This document shows positions 34,622-42,615 of a stretch of 64,000 bases of DNA, piece by piece. The notes beneath the pieces were generated by a model. The model did no database searches and was not told where the DNA came from. It saw only the letters and a program-made list of their open reading frames with translations. The position numbers were made by a program, and so were the translations under genes. The DNA comes from Streptomyces sp. NBC_00285. GTDB lineage: Bacteria; Actinomycetota; Actinomycetes; Streptomycetales; Streptomycetaceae. Position 1 is the first letter of the stretch. Every line of letters begins with the position of its first letter. The stretch lies in assembly GCF_036174265.1 (NCBI RefSeq), contig NZ_CP108055.1, positions 2,604,001 to 2,668,000 of the forward strand. The letters are read 5' to 3'.

Positions 34622-35772
34622 GTACTCACCTCGTTCGCGTCATGTGGCGGAGCCCAGCCGGCACCCAGCTCGGAGTACAGGGCGAGGGTGTCGGCGGCGC
34701 GTTCGACGAGCCCGTCGATGCCGGGCACGACCCGGCGCTCCTCGTCGGGGAGCAGCTGCCAGGCCGTGGCCGGCAGCGGGGTCGGGTCCGGGGCCAGCCG
34801 GATCGCCTCGACGACCTTCATGAAGGCACCGGTCACGTCCGGGACGACCAGGAGGCCGGTGCCGTCGGTGAGGTGGTCGACCAGGTTCTCCAGCAGGTCG
34901 GTGCGGCCGTACTCGTACTCCTCGGGGCCGCGGCCGGCCCGCTGGAGCAGTACGCGGTCCTGCTTGTACCAGTAGGTGATCCGGCCGCGGTCGCCGTGCA
35001 CGACGACATACGGCTCGCCGGGCTCCTCGGCGCACAGGGTCACCGCGACGGTCACCGTGAGACCGGCCGAGGTGGTGACGCGGACACAGGAGGTGTCGTC
35101 GGACTCGATGTCGTTGGCCCGCAGCAGCTCGGTCTCGATGCGGGTGACGTCCTCGGCACGGCTCGCGTCGCCCAGGGCCAGCGCGGTGGCGACGGCGTGC
35201 GCGAGGGGGTTGGTCAGCGCGCCGTCGATGACGTCGACGCCGTTCATCCGCCGCTTGCCCGCCCAGGGTGCCCGCCGGTAGTACGCCTCCGCACGCGCCC
35301 AGGCACCGGCTCCGCCGATCCCGGTCAGCGCGCCGATCGCGCCCTCCTGGACCAGCTCGCGGATCGCGGGCACGGCGTGCGAGCCCAGCGACTGGAAGCC
35401 GATCTGGCAGGCGACCCCGGCCGCGGCGACCCCGTCGGCCATGCGGCGGAACTCGGCGTAGGAGGGGGCGGGGGGCTTCTCCAGCAGGATGTGGACGCCC
35501 CTCTGTGCCGCCAGGAGCGCCAGGTCGGTGTGCGTCGGGATCGGCGTGCAGATCACGGCGATCCGGGCGCCCGTCGAGTCGAGGAGCGCGCCGAAGTCAG
35601 CGGACTGCTCGGGCGCGCCCAGGCCCTCGGGGATCTCGTCGCCGGTCAGCGGGGTCAGCTCACAGATCCCCGCCAGCCGTACGATTCCCTTGTCCTGGAG
35701 CCGGCGGATGTTCTCCAGGTGCCAGCGGCCGTGGCCGCGCGCGCCCGCCAGGACGATGTCTACGGTGCTCAT
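34618..35772 (-). CDS. Gfo/Idh/MocA family NAD(P)-dependent oxidoreductase
   Basis: Cytoplasmic sugar oxidoreductase of 384 residues. The N-terminal Rossmann fold begins MSTVDIVLAGARGHGRWHLE (GARGHG in place of GxGxxG), and the family motif EKPPAPSY corresponds to the catalytic EKP segment. The second domain contains GAWARAEAYYRRAPW and MNGVDVIDGALTNPLAHAVA. It is coupled by ATGA overlaps both to the upstream small ORF and to the DUF6807 gene. Possible roles are oxidation of a neutral sugar (arabinose, rhamnose or galactose) released from pectin side chains. Confidence 0.88.
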   Translation of the reverse strand: MSTVDIVLAGARGHGRWHLENIRRLQDKGIVRLAGICELTPLTGDEIPEGLGAPEQSADFGALLDSTGARIAVICTPIPTHTDLALLAAQRGVHILLEKPPAPSYAEFRRMADGVAAAGVACQIGFQSLGSHAVPAIRELVQEGAIGALTGIGGAGAWARAEAYYRRAPWAGKRRMNGVDVIDGALTNPLAHAVATALALGDASRAEDVTRIETELLRANDIESDDTSCVRVTTSAGLTVTVAVTLCAEEPGEPYVVVHGDRGRITYWYKQDRVLLQRAGRGPEEYEYGRTDLLENLVDHLTDGTGLLVVPDVTGAFMKVVEAIRLAPDPTPLPATAWQLLPDEERRVVPGIDGLVERAADTLALYSELGAGWAPPHDANEVST

Positions 35773-36095
35773 GGGGTCCTCCCTGCGCCCGCGCCGTGCG
35801 CCACCTCTCGGTCGGCTGCCTCGGCGCTGTCGAACTTTGAGTGCAGGGTAGGCGTCCGGCCGACGTCGGCCGTGAGCTCACGCCCGCTGCCGGAGCCGTG
35901 GGTGTGGCACACGGCGAGCAGGTCCGCCGGACCGCCGTCGGAGAGGCCGCCGGTCTGCTCCCTCGTGCCGGCGTTCCGGCTCCTGACGAGGTCGGCGTCG
36001 CGGGTACGGGCGTGGGCGGGGATGCGGGTGCGTCCCGACAAGTCGCGGGTGCGTCCCGACAAGTCGGTGGTCAGGGCGGTCTGACGGACCCTCAT
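35769..36095 (-). CDS. Small uncharacterised ORF (108 residues) in the pectin transporter operon
   Basis: No family recognised. The ATG overlaps the stop of the 72-residue ORF (ATGA) and its own stop overlaps the start of the Gfo/Idh/MocA gene (ATGA). Codons are G/C-rich at the third position, as in neighbouring genes. The protein is hydrophilic, Thr/Arg/Gly-rich, and contains a 7-residue tandem repeat DLSGRTR DLSGRTR made by an exact 21-bp duplication (36024-36065). The overlaps on both sides argue that it is translated, but it could be a relic or leader that only maintains coupling. Confidence 0.5.
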   Translation of the reverse strand: MRVRQTALTTDLSGRTRDLSGRTRIPAHARTRDADLVRSRNAGTREQTGGLSDGGPADLLAVCHTHGSGSGRELTADVGRTPTLHSKFDSAEAADREVAHGAGAGRTP

Positions 36096-36310
36096 ATTCG
36101 TGCCTCCTCGCCAGACCCGGGGACCGGTTGTGTGCGCACACCCACGGGCCGGCCCGCGAACGCCCCGGCTCCACCGCGGCCGGCCGCCTCGGACACCCGG
36201 GCGTCGCCCACCCCCAGCAGGACTCGGCCGACGGCACGCCCCTCGGCCCGCACGACGACACCCAGCAGGCCCAGCACCACGCCGCCCAGGGCGACCCGAC
36301 CGAGTCTCAT
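36092..36310 (-). CDS. Small uncharacterised ORF (72 residues) after the second permease
   Basis: The ATG overlaps the stop of the permease gene and the stop overlaps the start of the 108-residue ORF, each as ATGA. Third-position G/C is high. The N-terminal 22 residues (RLGRVALGGVVLGLLGVVV) are hydrophobic and could be a membrane anchor or uncleaved signal; the rest is Gly/Arg/Val-rich. No family recognised. Position directly behind two permeases allows a transporter-associated function (inference). Confidence 0.5.
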   Translation of the reverse strand: MRLGRVALGGVVLGLLGVVVRAEGRAVGRVLLGVGDARVSEAAGRGGAGAFAGRPVGVRTQPVPGSGEEARI

Positions 36311-37203
36311 CCCTTCACCGCCCCCGCGCTGAAGCCGGTGATCAGCCACTTCTGGATGAAGGCGAACACGATCACCACGGGGACGGCCGCGATGATGCCG
36401 CCCGCCGCGAGGGCGCCGAGGTCGACGCTGTCCGCGCTCATCAGGGTGTTGAGGCCGACCGGGATCGTCTGCTTGTCCTGGTTGTTGAGGAACATCAGGG
36501 CGAACAGGAAGTGGTTCCAGGAGTGCACGAAGGCGAAGGAACCAACCGCGATCAGACCGGGCCGCAACAACGGGAGCACCACGATCCTGAACGCGGTGAG
36601 GCGGTTGCAGCCGTCGACCCAGGCCGCCTCCTCCAGGGTGTACGGCACGTTCTTGATGAAGTTGCTGATCAGGATCATCGACAGCGGCAGCTGGAAGACC
36701 GTCTCCGCGATGATGACGCTGCCCAGCGAGTTGATCATGTTCAGCTCGGCGAAGATCTCGAACAGCGGGACCAGCAGCAGCGCGCCCGGCACGAACTGGG
36801 AGCACAGCAGGGCCAGCATGAAGGCGCTCTTGACCTTGAAGTCGAACCTCGCGAGGGCGTAACCGCCGGCCAGGGCCACCAGGGTCGTCATCACCAGGGT
36901 GGCGAGGCCGACGTACACGCTGTTCTCGAAGTAGGTGCCGAACGACCGCTGCGTCCACACCTTCTCGAAGTGGTCGAAGGTGATCGGCCAGGGCACGAGC
37001 GAGGTGGAACCTGCCGGGCGCAGCGCGAAGAGCAGGATCCAGTAGAAGGGGATGAGCGTGAAGACGAGGTAGATCGACAGCGGTGTGTAGATCTGCCAGC
37101 GGGGGGCCTCGTCCCAGCTGCGGCGGCGCTTCACCGGGCGGGGTGCCTCGGGCGTGTTCCGCACGGGCACGGGGGCGACCTCGGTGGCCTCCTTGGTGAT
37201 CAC
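36307..37203 (-). CDS. Carbohydrate ABC transporter permease (CUT1, MalG type)
   Basis: Inner-membrane permease of 298 residues with six membrane segments. The N-terminal tail is long and basic. Conserved features are LIPFYWILLFALRPAGS and the ATPase-coupling loop EEAAWVDGCNRLTAFRIVVL. The GTG start overlaps the previous permease stop as GTGA; the 547-residue frame upstream belongs to another gene. It pairs with the preceding permease and probably with the lipoprotein at 29492. There is no ATPase gene; Streptomyces CUT1 systems commonly share MsiK. Confidence 0.92.
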   Translation of the reverse strand: MITKEATEVAPVPVRNTPEAPRPVKRRRSWDEAPRWQIYTPLSIYLVFTLIPFYWILLFALRPAGSTSLVPWPITFDHFEKVWTQRSFGTYFENSVYVGLATLVMTTLVALAGGYALARFDFKVKSAFMLALLCSQFVPGALLLVPLFEIFAELNMINSLGSVIIAETVFQLPLSMILISNFIKNVPYTLEEAAWVDGCNRLTAFRIVVLPLLRPGLIAVGSFAFVHSWNHFLFALMFLNNQDKQTIPVGLNTLMSADSVDLGALAAGGIIAAVPVVIVFAFIQKWLITGFSAGAVKG

Positions 37204-38135
37204 TTGGAACCGCCTCCGAACTTGCTCAGCCGCAGATAGACCATCGAGCAGAAGAGCAGGATCACGAACGCGACCGTGGTCAGGGCGGACGCGTAGCCGA
37301 AGTTGTGGGCGTCGACCGAGGTGTTGGCGATGTAGAGCGGCAGGGTCGTGGTCTCCCCCGCCGGGCCGCCGCCGGTGAGCGTGTAGAGCAGGTCGACGTT
37401 GTTGAACTCCCACACCGCGCGCAGCAGCGTGGACAGGACGATCGCGTCCTTGAGGTGCGGCAGCGTGATGTGCCAGAACTGCTTGATCTTGCTCGCCCCG
37501 TCGACCTCGGCGGCCTCGTACAGGTCCTTCGACACGGACTGCAGATCGGCGAGGATGAGGATCGCGAAGAAGGGGACACCGCGCCACAGGTCGGCGACGA
37601 CCGCCGCCGAGAAGACGGTGGAGGTGTCCGACAGCCAGCTGGTGCCGTAGGAGCCGATGCCCATGTCGGCGAGGTAACGGGTCACGCCCGTCTGGGAGTT
37701 GTAGAGCAGCACCCAGATCGCGGAGGTCAGCACGCCGGAGACGGCCCACGGGGAGAAGACGAGCGCGCGGCCCATCGACCGGCCCACGAAGGACTGGTTG
37801 ACGATCAGCGCGAGCGCCAGGCCGAACAGCAGCTGGAGTCCGACCTCGACGAAGACCCACTTGGCGCTGAAGGTCAGCGTGTCCCAGAACTGCGGGTCCT
37901 TGGTGAAGATCTGGACGAAGTTGTCGAAGCCCGCGTACCCGTTCCGCCACGGCTTGGTGGGGTTGTAGTTCTGGAGGCTGTAGTAGAAGACGCTGATGAC
38001 CGGGTAGGCGATGAAGCCCAGCATCAGCAGGGCCGCCGGCGCGATCAGCAGGTACGGCAGCCTGCGCGGCGTGGCGGAGGCACGGCGTCGCCGGGGTGAC
38101 GCGGGCGGTTTCGCCACGGCAGCGGCTTGGGCCAT
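37200..38135 (-). CDS. Carbohydrate ABC transporter permease (CUT1, MalF type)
   Basis: First gene of the sugar-transport operon, 311 residues. Six membrane segments are visible, including YLLIAPAALLMLGFIAYPVI and the coupling loop LYEAAEVDGASKIKQFWHIT. MAQAAAVAK was taken as the start; a longer frame would translate through an intergenic repeat that gives an implausible N-terminus (MGARGCIDMR). A GGAAGCGCTTTC motif lies 42 bases upstream. The two permeases overlap by GTGA and therefore form a stoichiometric pair. Confidence 0.92.
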   Translation of the reverse strand: MAQAAAVAKPPASPRRRRASATPRRLPYLLIAPAALLMLGFIAYPVISVFYYSLQNYNPTKPWRNGYAGFDNFVQIFTKDPQFWDTLTFSAKWVFVEVGLQLLFGLALALIVNQSFVGRSMGRALVFSPWAVSGVLTSAIWVLLYNSQTGVTRYLADMGIGSYGTSWLSDTSTVFSAAVVADLWRGVPFFAILILADLQSVSKDLYEAAEVDGASKIKQFWHITLPHLKDAIVLSTLLRAVWEFNNVDLLYTLTGGGPAGETTTLPLYIANTSVDAHNFGYASALTTVAFVILLFCSMVYLRLSKFGGGSK

Positions 38136-38176
38136 GACTGTTCTCCGTTCTCGGTACGTCGTGCGGTGGTCGTACG

Positions 38177-38188
38177 GGAAGCGCTTTC
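38177..38188. promoter_or_regulatory. LacI/GalR-type operator before the sugar permease operon
   Basis: GGAAGCGCTTTC contains the palindromic AAGCGCTT core and lies 42 bases upstream of the permease start. The same core, in a perfect form, occurs at the third pectinesterase gene (32061-32072), supporting shared control by one regulator encoded elsewhere. Confidence 0.55.
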
Positions 38189-38236
38189 TCGATATGCGGA
38201 GGTCCGCCCCTGTCGCGATACGGGGTGCCTCTTGCT

Positions 38237-38316
38237 GTTGTGCGGCGGGTGCGGACTCGTTGTGGCTTGTCGCGCTCACGCGGCGGAGCCGCATGTCGAT
38301 ACAGCCCCGCGCCCCC
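38237..38316. repeat. Streptomyces intergenic repeat, long form (inverted)
   Basis: Read on the minus strand it begins GGGGCGCGGGGCTGTATCGA, passes through a GC-rich stem (GCGGCTCCGCCGC) and ends GCGCGACAAGCCACAACGAG and a GCACCCGCC tail. It shares both ends with the short elements at 29421 and 47873, which lack the central stem. It lies between the sugar permease operon and the dehydratase gene. Confidence 0.65.
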
Positions 38317-38328
38317 ATGGGGCTCGGG

Positions 38329-40065
38329 TCAGCTTGCGTAGGGGTCCGGCGAGGTGCCCGGCCGTGCCAGGAACTCGAAGTCGCAGCCGATGTTCGCCTG
38401 CGTGATCTGTTCGTTGTAGAGCGCGCCGTAGCCGCGCTCGTAACGCACGGGCGGCGGCGTCCACTCCGCCCTTCGGCGTTCCAACTCCTCGTCGTTCAAG
38501 TTGAGTTGGAGTGACCTGGCCTCGACGTCGAGGGTGATGCTGTCCCCCGTGCGGACGAGGGCGAGCGGTCCGCCGACGTACGACTCGGGCGCCACGTGCA
38601 GTACACAGGTGCCGTAACTCGTGCCGCTCATCCGGGCGTCGGAGATCCGGACCATGTCCCGCACGCCCTGCTTGAGCAGGTGCTCCGGGATCGGCAGCAT
38701 GCCGTACTCGGGCATGCCCGGGCCGCCCTTGGGTCCGGCGTTGCGCAGCACCAGCACGCTGTCGGCGGTGATGTCCAACGCCGGGTCGTCGATGGTGCGT
38801 TGCATGGTCCTGTAGTCGTCGAAGACGACCGCGGTGCCGGTGTGCTTGAGCAGGTGCTGCTCGGCGGCGACGTGCTTGATGACCGCGCCGTCCGGGCAGA
38901 GGTTGCCGCGCAGTACGGCGACCCCACCCTCGCTCGCGACCGGGTTCTCGCGGGTGCGGATGACGTCGTCGTTGTGGACGACGGCTCCTTCGAGCTGCTG
39001 CCCCAGGGTGCCGTTGACGGTCGGCCGGTCCAGGTGCAGCAGGTCGGTGATCCGTGAGAGGAAGGCGGGCAGCCCGCCGGCGAAGTAGAAGTCCTCCATG
39101 AGGTACGTCTGTCCGCCGGGCCGTACGTTCGCCAGCACCGGCACCGTGCGGGCGATGCGGTCGAAGTCGTCGAGGGTGAGGGAGACGTGGGAGCGTCCCG
39201 CCATCGCGATCAGGTGGATGACCGCGTTGGTGGAGCCGCCGAGCCCCAGCACCGTGGTGACGGCGTCCTGGAAGGCCTCGTGGGTGAGGATCTCGGAGGG
39301 CTTGAGGCCGGTCCAGGCGAGGTCCACGGCGCGGCGTCCGGAGGCGGCCGCCATCCGCTCGTGCCCGGAGTCGACGGCCGGGACCGAGGAGGCGCCCGGC
39401 AGTGTCATGCCGAGGGCTTCCGCGGCGGCGGTCATCGTGGACGCGGTCCCCATGGTCATGCAGTGGCCGGGAGAACGCGCCAATCCGCCCTGGAGTTCGC
39501 GCAGTTCGCAGTCCGTCAGGTTGCCCGCGCGGTGCTCGTCCCAGTACTTCCACATGTCGGTGCCGGACCCGAGGGTCTCACCGCGCCAGTGCCCCGGCAG
39601 CATCGGTCCCGCCGGGACGAAGAGCGAGGGAACGTCGGCCGAGGCCGCGCCCATGAGCAGCGCGGGCGTCGACTTGTCGCAGCCGCCGAGCAGCACCGCC
39701 GCGTCGATCGGATACGACCGCAGCAGCTCCTCCGTCTCCATCGCGAGGAGGTTGCGGTAGAGCATCGGGGTCGGCTTCTGGTACGTCTCCGAGAGTGTGG
39801 AGACCGGGAATTCGAGCGGGAAGCCCCCGGCCTGCCACACCCCCCGCTTGACGGCCTCGGCGCGCTCGCGCAGATGGACGTGGCAGGGGTTGATGTCCGA
39901 CCAGGTGTTGAGGACGGCGATCACCGGGCGGCCCCGGTACTCCTCCGCCTCGTAACCGAGCTGGCGCATACGGGCGTTGTGCGACCAGGTCCGCAACTGG
40001 CCCTCGACGCCGTACCAGTGGTGGCTGCGCAGTTCCTCCGGTCTCATTCGCTCCCTGTCGGTCAT
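38329..40065 (-). CDS. IlvD/Edd family dehydratase, probable L-arabinonate or related sugar-acid dehydratase
   Basis: Cytoplasmic Fe-S dehydratase of 578 residues. Candidate cluster cysteines are in WSDINPCHVHL, LLGGCDKSTPALL and SPGHCMTMGTAST, the arrangement of sugar-acid members of the family. The substrate region TGLKPSEILTHEAFQDAVTT fits aldonic-acid dehydratases rather than IlvD. ATGA coupling to a DHDPS-family aldolase/dehydratase gene, with a GntR regulator ahead, is the arrangement of the oxidative L-arabinose pathway, where arabinonate is dehydrated to 2-keto-3-deoxy-arabinonate. Galactonate, fuconate or xylonate are alternatives. Confidence 0.85.
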   Translation of the reverse strand: MTDRERMRPEELRSHHWYGVEGQLRTWSHNARMRQLGYEAEEYRGRPVIAVLNTWSDINPCHVHLRERAEAVKRGVWQAGGFPLEFPVSTLSETYQKPTPMLYRNLLAMETEELLRSYPIDAAVLLGGCDKSTPALLMGAASADVPSLFVPAGPMLPGHWRGETLGSGTDMWKYWDEHRAGNLTDCELRELQGGLARSPGHCMTMGTASTMTAAAEALGMTLPGASSVPAVDSGHERMAAASGRRAVDLAWTGLKPSEILTHEAFQDAVTTVLGLGGSTNAVIHLIAMAGRSHVSLTLDDFDRIARTVPVLANVRPGGQTYLMEDFYFAGGLPAFLSRITDLLHLDRPTVNGTLGQQLEGAVVHNDDVIRTRENPVASEGGVAVLRGNLCPDGAVIKHVAAEQHLLKHTGTAVVFDDYRTMQRTIDDPALDITADSVLVLRNAGPKGGPGMPEYGMLPIPEHLLKQGVRDMVRISDARMSGTSYGTCVLHVAPESYVGGPLALVRTGDSITLDVEARSLQLNLNDEELERRRAEWTPPPVRYERGYGALYNEQITQANIGCDFEFLARPGTSPDPYAS

Positions 40066-40973
40066 ACGGCCCACCCGCCGGCTATCGCGGCGACCTCGGC
40101 GCGCCCGCTCTCGGGCAACTCGCGGCTCGGCGGGCGCACTTCGCGGCGGCACAGACCCAGGGAGGCGAGGGCCTCCTTGACGACGGTGACGTTGTCGGCG
40201 GAGCCGTTGGCCGCGCGGAGCTCCTCGAAGCGGCGGATCTGCTCCCAGACCTTCATGGCGGCCAGGTAGTCCCCGGACCGAAGCGCTTCGATCATGTTCC
40301 GCGAAACGGCGGGGGCGACGTTCACGAGCCCCGAGGTGAAGCCGGTGGCGCCCGCGGAGAAGTACGAGGGGGCGTAGGGCTCGGCGAGTCCGGCGACCCA
40401 CACGAAGCGTTCCAGTCCCGCGTCCCGGGCGAAGGCGGCGAACTTGGCGGCGTCGGGGACGGCGTACTTCACGCCGATCACGTTCGGGCAGGCGTCGGCG
40501 AGTTCGGTGAGGCGGTCGCCGCTGAGCTGGGCGTTGCGGATGTACGGGACGACACCCAGCTCGGGCACGGACTCGGCGATGGCGCGGTGGTAGTCGACCC
40601 AGCCTGCCTGCGAGACGTAGGGGTGGACGGGCTGGTGGACCATGACCATCCCCGCGCCGAGCTCACGGGCGTGGCGGGCGGAGGCGACGGCGGTGGGCAC
40701 GTCGTGACCGACGCCGACGAGGACGTTCGCGCGTTCCCCGGCCTCGTCGACGGTCAACTCCGTGACCAGTCGGCGCTCTTCGGGGGTGAGGGCGTAGAAC
40801 TCGCCGGTGTTCCCGTTGGGGGTGAGGGTCGTGATCCCTCCGTCGAGCAGCCGACGCAGCAGGGCCCGGTGCACGTCCTGGTCGACGGTGCCGTCCTCGG
40901 CGAACGGCGTCACCGGGATCGCCACCACGTCGGCCAGGGCCGCCCGCTGGGTCCGATACGTCTCGCTGCTCAT
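40062..40973 (-). CDS. DHDPS/N-acetylneuraminate lyase family enzyme, probable 2-keto-3-deoxy-sugar-acid dehydratase or aldolase
   Basis: A 303-residue TIM-barrel class I enzyme. The Schiff-base lysine is in NVIGVKYAVPDAA, the hydroxyl-binding region in TPNGNTGEFYALTPEE, and the proton-relay Tyr in VVPYIRNAQL. In the arabinonate route this family converts 2-keto-3-deoxy-arabinonate to alpha-ketoglutarate semialdehyde. It differs from the KdgD-like gene at 45812, so the window has two paralogues. Overlap with the regulator and dehydratase genes shows tight co-expression. Aldolase chemistry instead of dehydratase chemistry cannot be excluded. Confidence 0.83.
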   Translation of the reverse strand: MSSETYRTQRAALADVVAIPVTPFAEDGTVDQDVHRALLRRLLDGGITTLTPNGNTGEFYALTPEERRLVTELTVDEAGERANVLVGVGHDVPTAVASARHARELGAGMVMVHQPVHPYVSQAGWVDYHRAIAESVPELGVVPYIRNAQLSGDRLTELADACPNVIGVKYAVPDAAKFAAFARDAGLERFVWVAGLAEPYAPSYFSAGATGFTSGLVNVAPAVSRNMIEALRSGDYLAAMKVWEQIRRFEELRAANGSADNVTVVKEALASLGLCRREVRPPSRELPESGRAEVAAIAGGWAV

Positions 40974-41626
40974 TCCTGACCTTCCTGGTCCATCACTCCG
41001 GGGAACGCTCGCTCGACGAAGGATGCGATGTGGGCGTGCAGGGCGCGGGCCGCGCCGTCCGCGTCGCCCTCCAGGGCGAGCCGCAGGATCTCCCGGTGCT
41101 CACCGGCCTCCCGCTCCCAGGAGGGCGAGGCCGCCCAGGCGACGGCGGAGACGAGAGCCGCCTGGTCGCGGACCTCGTCGAGCATCCGGCCGAGCAGCGG
41201 GTTGCCGCAGGGCAGATAGAGGGAACGGTGGAAATCCCGGTTGGCGAGGGAGCGTTCGGCGGTGTCGGTGGCGTCGTCGGCCCGGGTCAGCGCGTCACGG
41301 GCGTCGTCGAGCGAGGCTCCCCGGCGCACGGCCCGCTTCAGCGCCTCGGGTTCGAGGAGCAGCCGGACGTCGTAGACCTCGCGCGCCATGTCCGCGTCCA
41401 CCATGCGCACCGTGACGCCCTTGTACTGGTTCATCACGACGAGCCCGGTTCCGGCCAGGGTCTTGAGCGCCTCGCGCACCGGGGTCTTCGACACCCCGAA
41501 CTGTGCGGCGAGTTCGGTCTCCACCAGGGCCTGACCCGGCGTCAGGCGCCCGGTGAGGATGCGGCGTTTGATCTCTTCCTGCACGTACTGCGTGCGGGAG
41601 GGGATCGGCGTGGGCACAGAGGTCAT
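40970..41626 (-). CDS. GntR family regulator, FCD (FadR-type) subfamily
   Basis: A 218-residue regulator. The winged helix is seen in QYVQEEIKRRILTGRLTPGQ and AAQFGVSKTPVREALKTLAG; the C-terminal all-alpha FCD domain contains DVRLLLEPEALKRAVRRGAS and the metal/effector His residues of NRDFHRSLYLPCG. It is the first gene of the sugar-acid operon and overlaps the DHDPS-family gene (ATGA), implying self-regulation. Four 14-bp tandem repeats and a CGTACGAAGTACG palindrome lie just upstream. Confidence 0.9.
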   Translation of the reverse strand: MTSVPTPIPSRTQYVQEEIKRRILTGRLTPGQALVETELAAQFGVSKTPVREALKTLAGTGLVVMNQYKGVTVRMVDADMAREVYDVRLLLEPEALKRAVRRGASLDDARDALTRADDATDTAERSLANRDFHRSLYLPCGNPLLGRMLDEVRDQAALVSAVAWAASPSWEREAGEHREILRLALEGDADGAARALHAHIASFVERAFPGVMDQEGQE

Positions 41627-41637
41627 GCGCGCCTCTC

Positions 41638-41693
41638 GGATCTCGCGTATCGGATCTTGTGTATCTGATCTCGCGTATCGCGTCTCATATATG
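41638..41693. repeat. 14-bp tandem repeats in the leader of the GntR operon
   Basis: Successive units are GGATCTCGCGTATC, GGATCTTGTGTATC, TGATCTCGCGTATC and a decayed GCGTCTCATATATG. The first three differ at one to three positions. The block starts 11 bp before the GntR start codon (read on the minus strand). Confidence 0.75.
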
Positions 41694-41694
41694 A

Positions 41695-41707
41695 CGTACG
41701 AAGTACG
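41695..41707. promoter_or_regulatory. Candidate GntR operator
   Basis: CGTACGAAGTACG has 5-bp inverted arms (CGTAC/GTACG) around GAA. It lies upstream of the tandem repeats and in the right place for autoregulation by the adjacent GntR protein. Assignment is by position and symmetry. Confidence 0.45.
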
Positions 41708-41784
41708 ACGGGTTGAAGGTAAGAGGACGGTGTTGTTTCGTCAATGCTTCCGGCAGAGGAAGCCGAAGTTTCTGTGCGGACGCG

Positions 41785-42540
41785 TCAGACGAGACGGGTG
41801 GCACCCTCGAACGCGGTACTGGTCCGCCCCGCGAAGGCCACGGCCGCGCGTGTGGTCGCGGCCTCCCTGGTGAGCGTGGGTCCGACATGGGTGACGATCA
41901 GCTCGCGCGCACCGGCCTTGCGGGCGAGGTCGCCCGCCTCCTCGGGAGTCAGGTGGACCTGTTCGCCTTCGCGATGACGGTCGATGTCCGCCTCGCACAG
42001 GAACACGTCCGACTCGGCGGCCAGTTCGACGAGGGCACCGCAGGGCCCGCTGTCCCCCGAGTACGCGAGGACGCGCCCCGCGCACTCGGCGCGCAGTCCG
42101 TAGGCCTCGGCGTCGTGGACGACGGCCCGGGTGGTGAGCCGGAGGTTCCAGTGCCGGACGACATGGCCGTCGTACAGGGGATGGAAGTCGAGGACACCGT
42201 CGAGGAAACGGATGTCGGACCGTCCGAAGAACCCGGCGAGCCGGTGGGCACAGCCCGGCGGCGCGTACACCGGGATCGGTGCGGGCGGGGTGAGCCCGCC
42301 GTAGACGAAGGCGTAGACGGCGGCCAGCAGATCGGCACTGTGGTCGGCGTGCAGATGGGAGATCCAGATCGCCGTCAGCCGGGAGGGATCAGTGTGCCGC
42401 TGCAACTCCGCGAAAGTGCCGGGCCCGGCGTCCACCCATACCTCGGCGCCCCCGCCGCGCACCAGGTAGCCGGAGCAGGGGCGGCCCGGTCCCGGATGCG
42501 GAGAGGCGGTTCCGAGGACGGTGAGACTGAGGGGCGGCAT
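41785..42540 (-). CDS. MBL-fold metallo-hydrolase
   Basis: Cytoplasmic hydrolase of 251 residues with the MBL metal signature HLHADHSADLL and a likely downstream metal ligand Asp in LAYSGDSGPC, plus a C-terminal His in ELIVTHVGPT. The pattern resembles the RNase Z/AtsA-like branch and other small-molecule phosphodiesterases. No partner gene is apparent; it is separated from the GntR gene by 158 bp and lies on the same strand. Substrate is unknown. Confidence 0.87.
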   Translation of the reverse strand: MPPLSLTVLGTASPHPGPGRPCSGYLVRGGGAEVWVDAGPGTFAELQRHTDPSRLTAIWISHLHADHSADLLAAVYAFVYGGLTPPAPIPVYAPPGCAHRLAGFFGRSDIRFLDGVLDFHPLYDGHVVRHWNLRLTTRAVVHDAEAYGLRAECAGRVLAYSGDSGPCGALVELAAESDVFLCEADIDRHREGEQVHLTPEEAGDLARKAGARELIVTHVGPTLTREAATTRAAVAFAGRTSTAFEGATRLV

Positions 42541-42615
42541 GGTGGGGAGCGTACGGTCCGGGCCTCCCCGCCCGCCGCCCGTTTCCGTTCCTCTACGGCA
42601 CTCTCGTACCGGCGT

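Noticed and set aside
36307..37950. Single 547-residue fused permease frame
   Set aside because: The first part is the wrong frame of the preceding permease; the real start is the GTG at 37203, overlapping its stop.
40279..40290. CGAAGCGCTTCG palindrome
   Set aside because: It matches the LacI-type core but is deep inside the coding sequence of the DHDPS-family gene, where AAGCGCTT codons can arise by chance.
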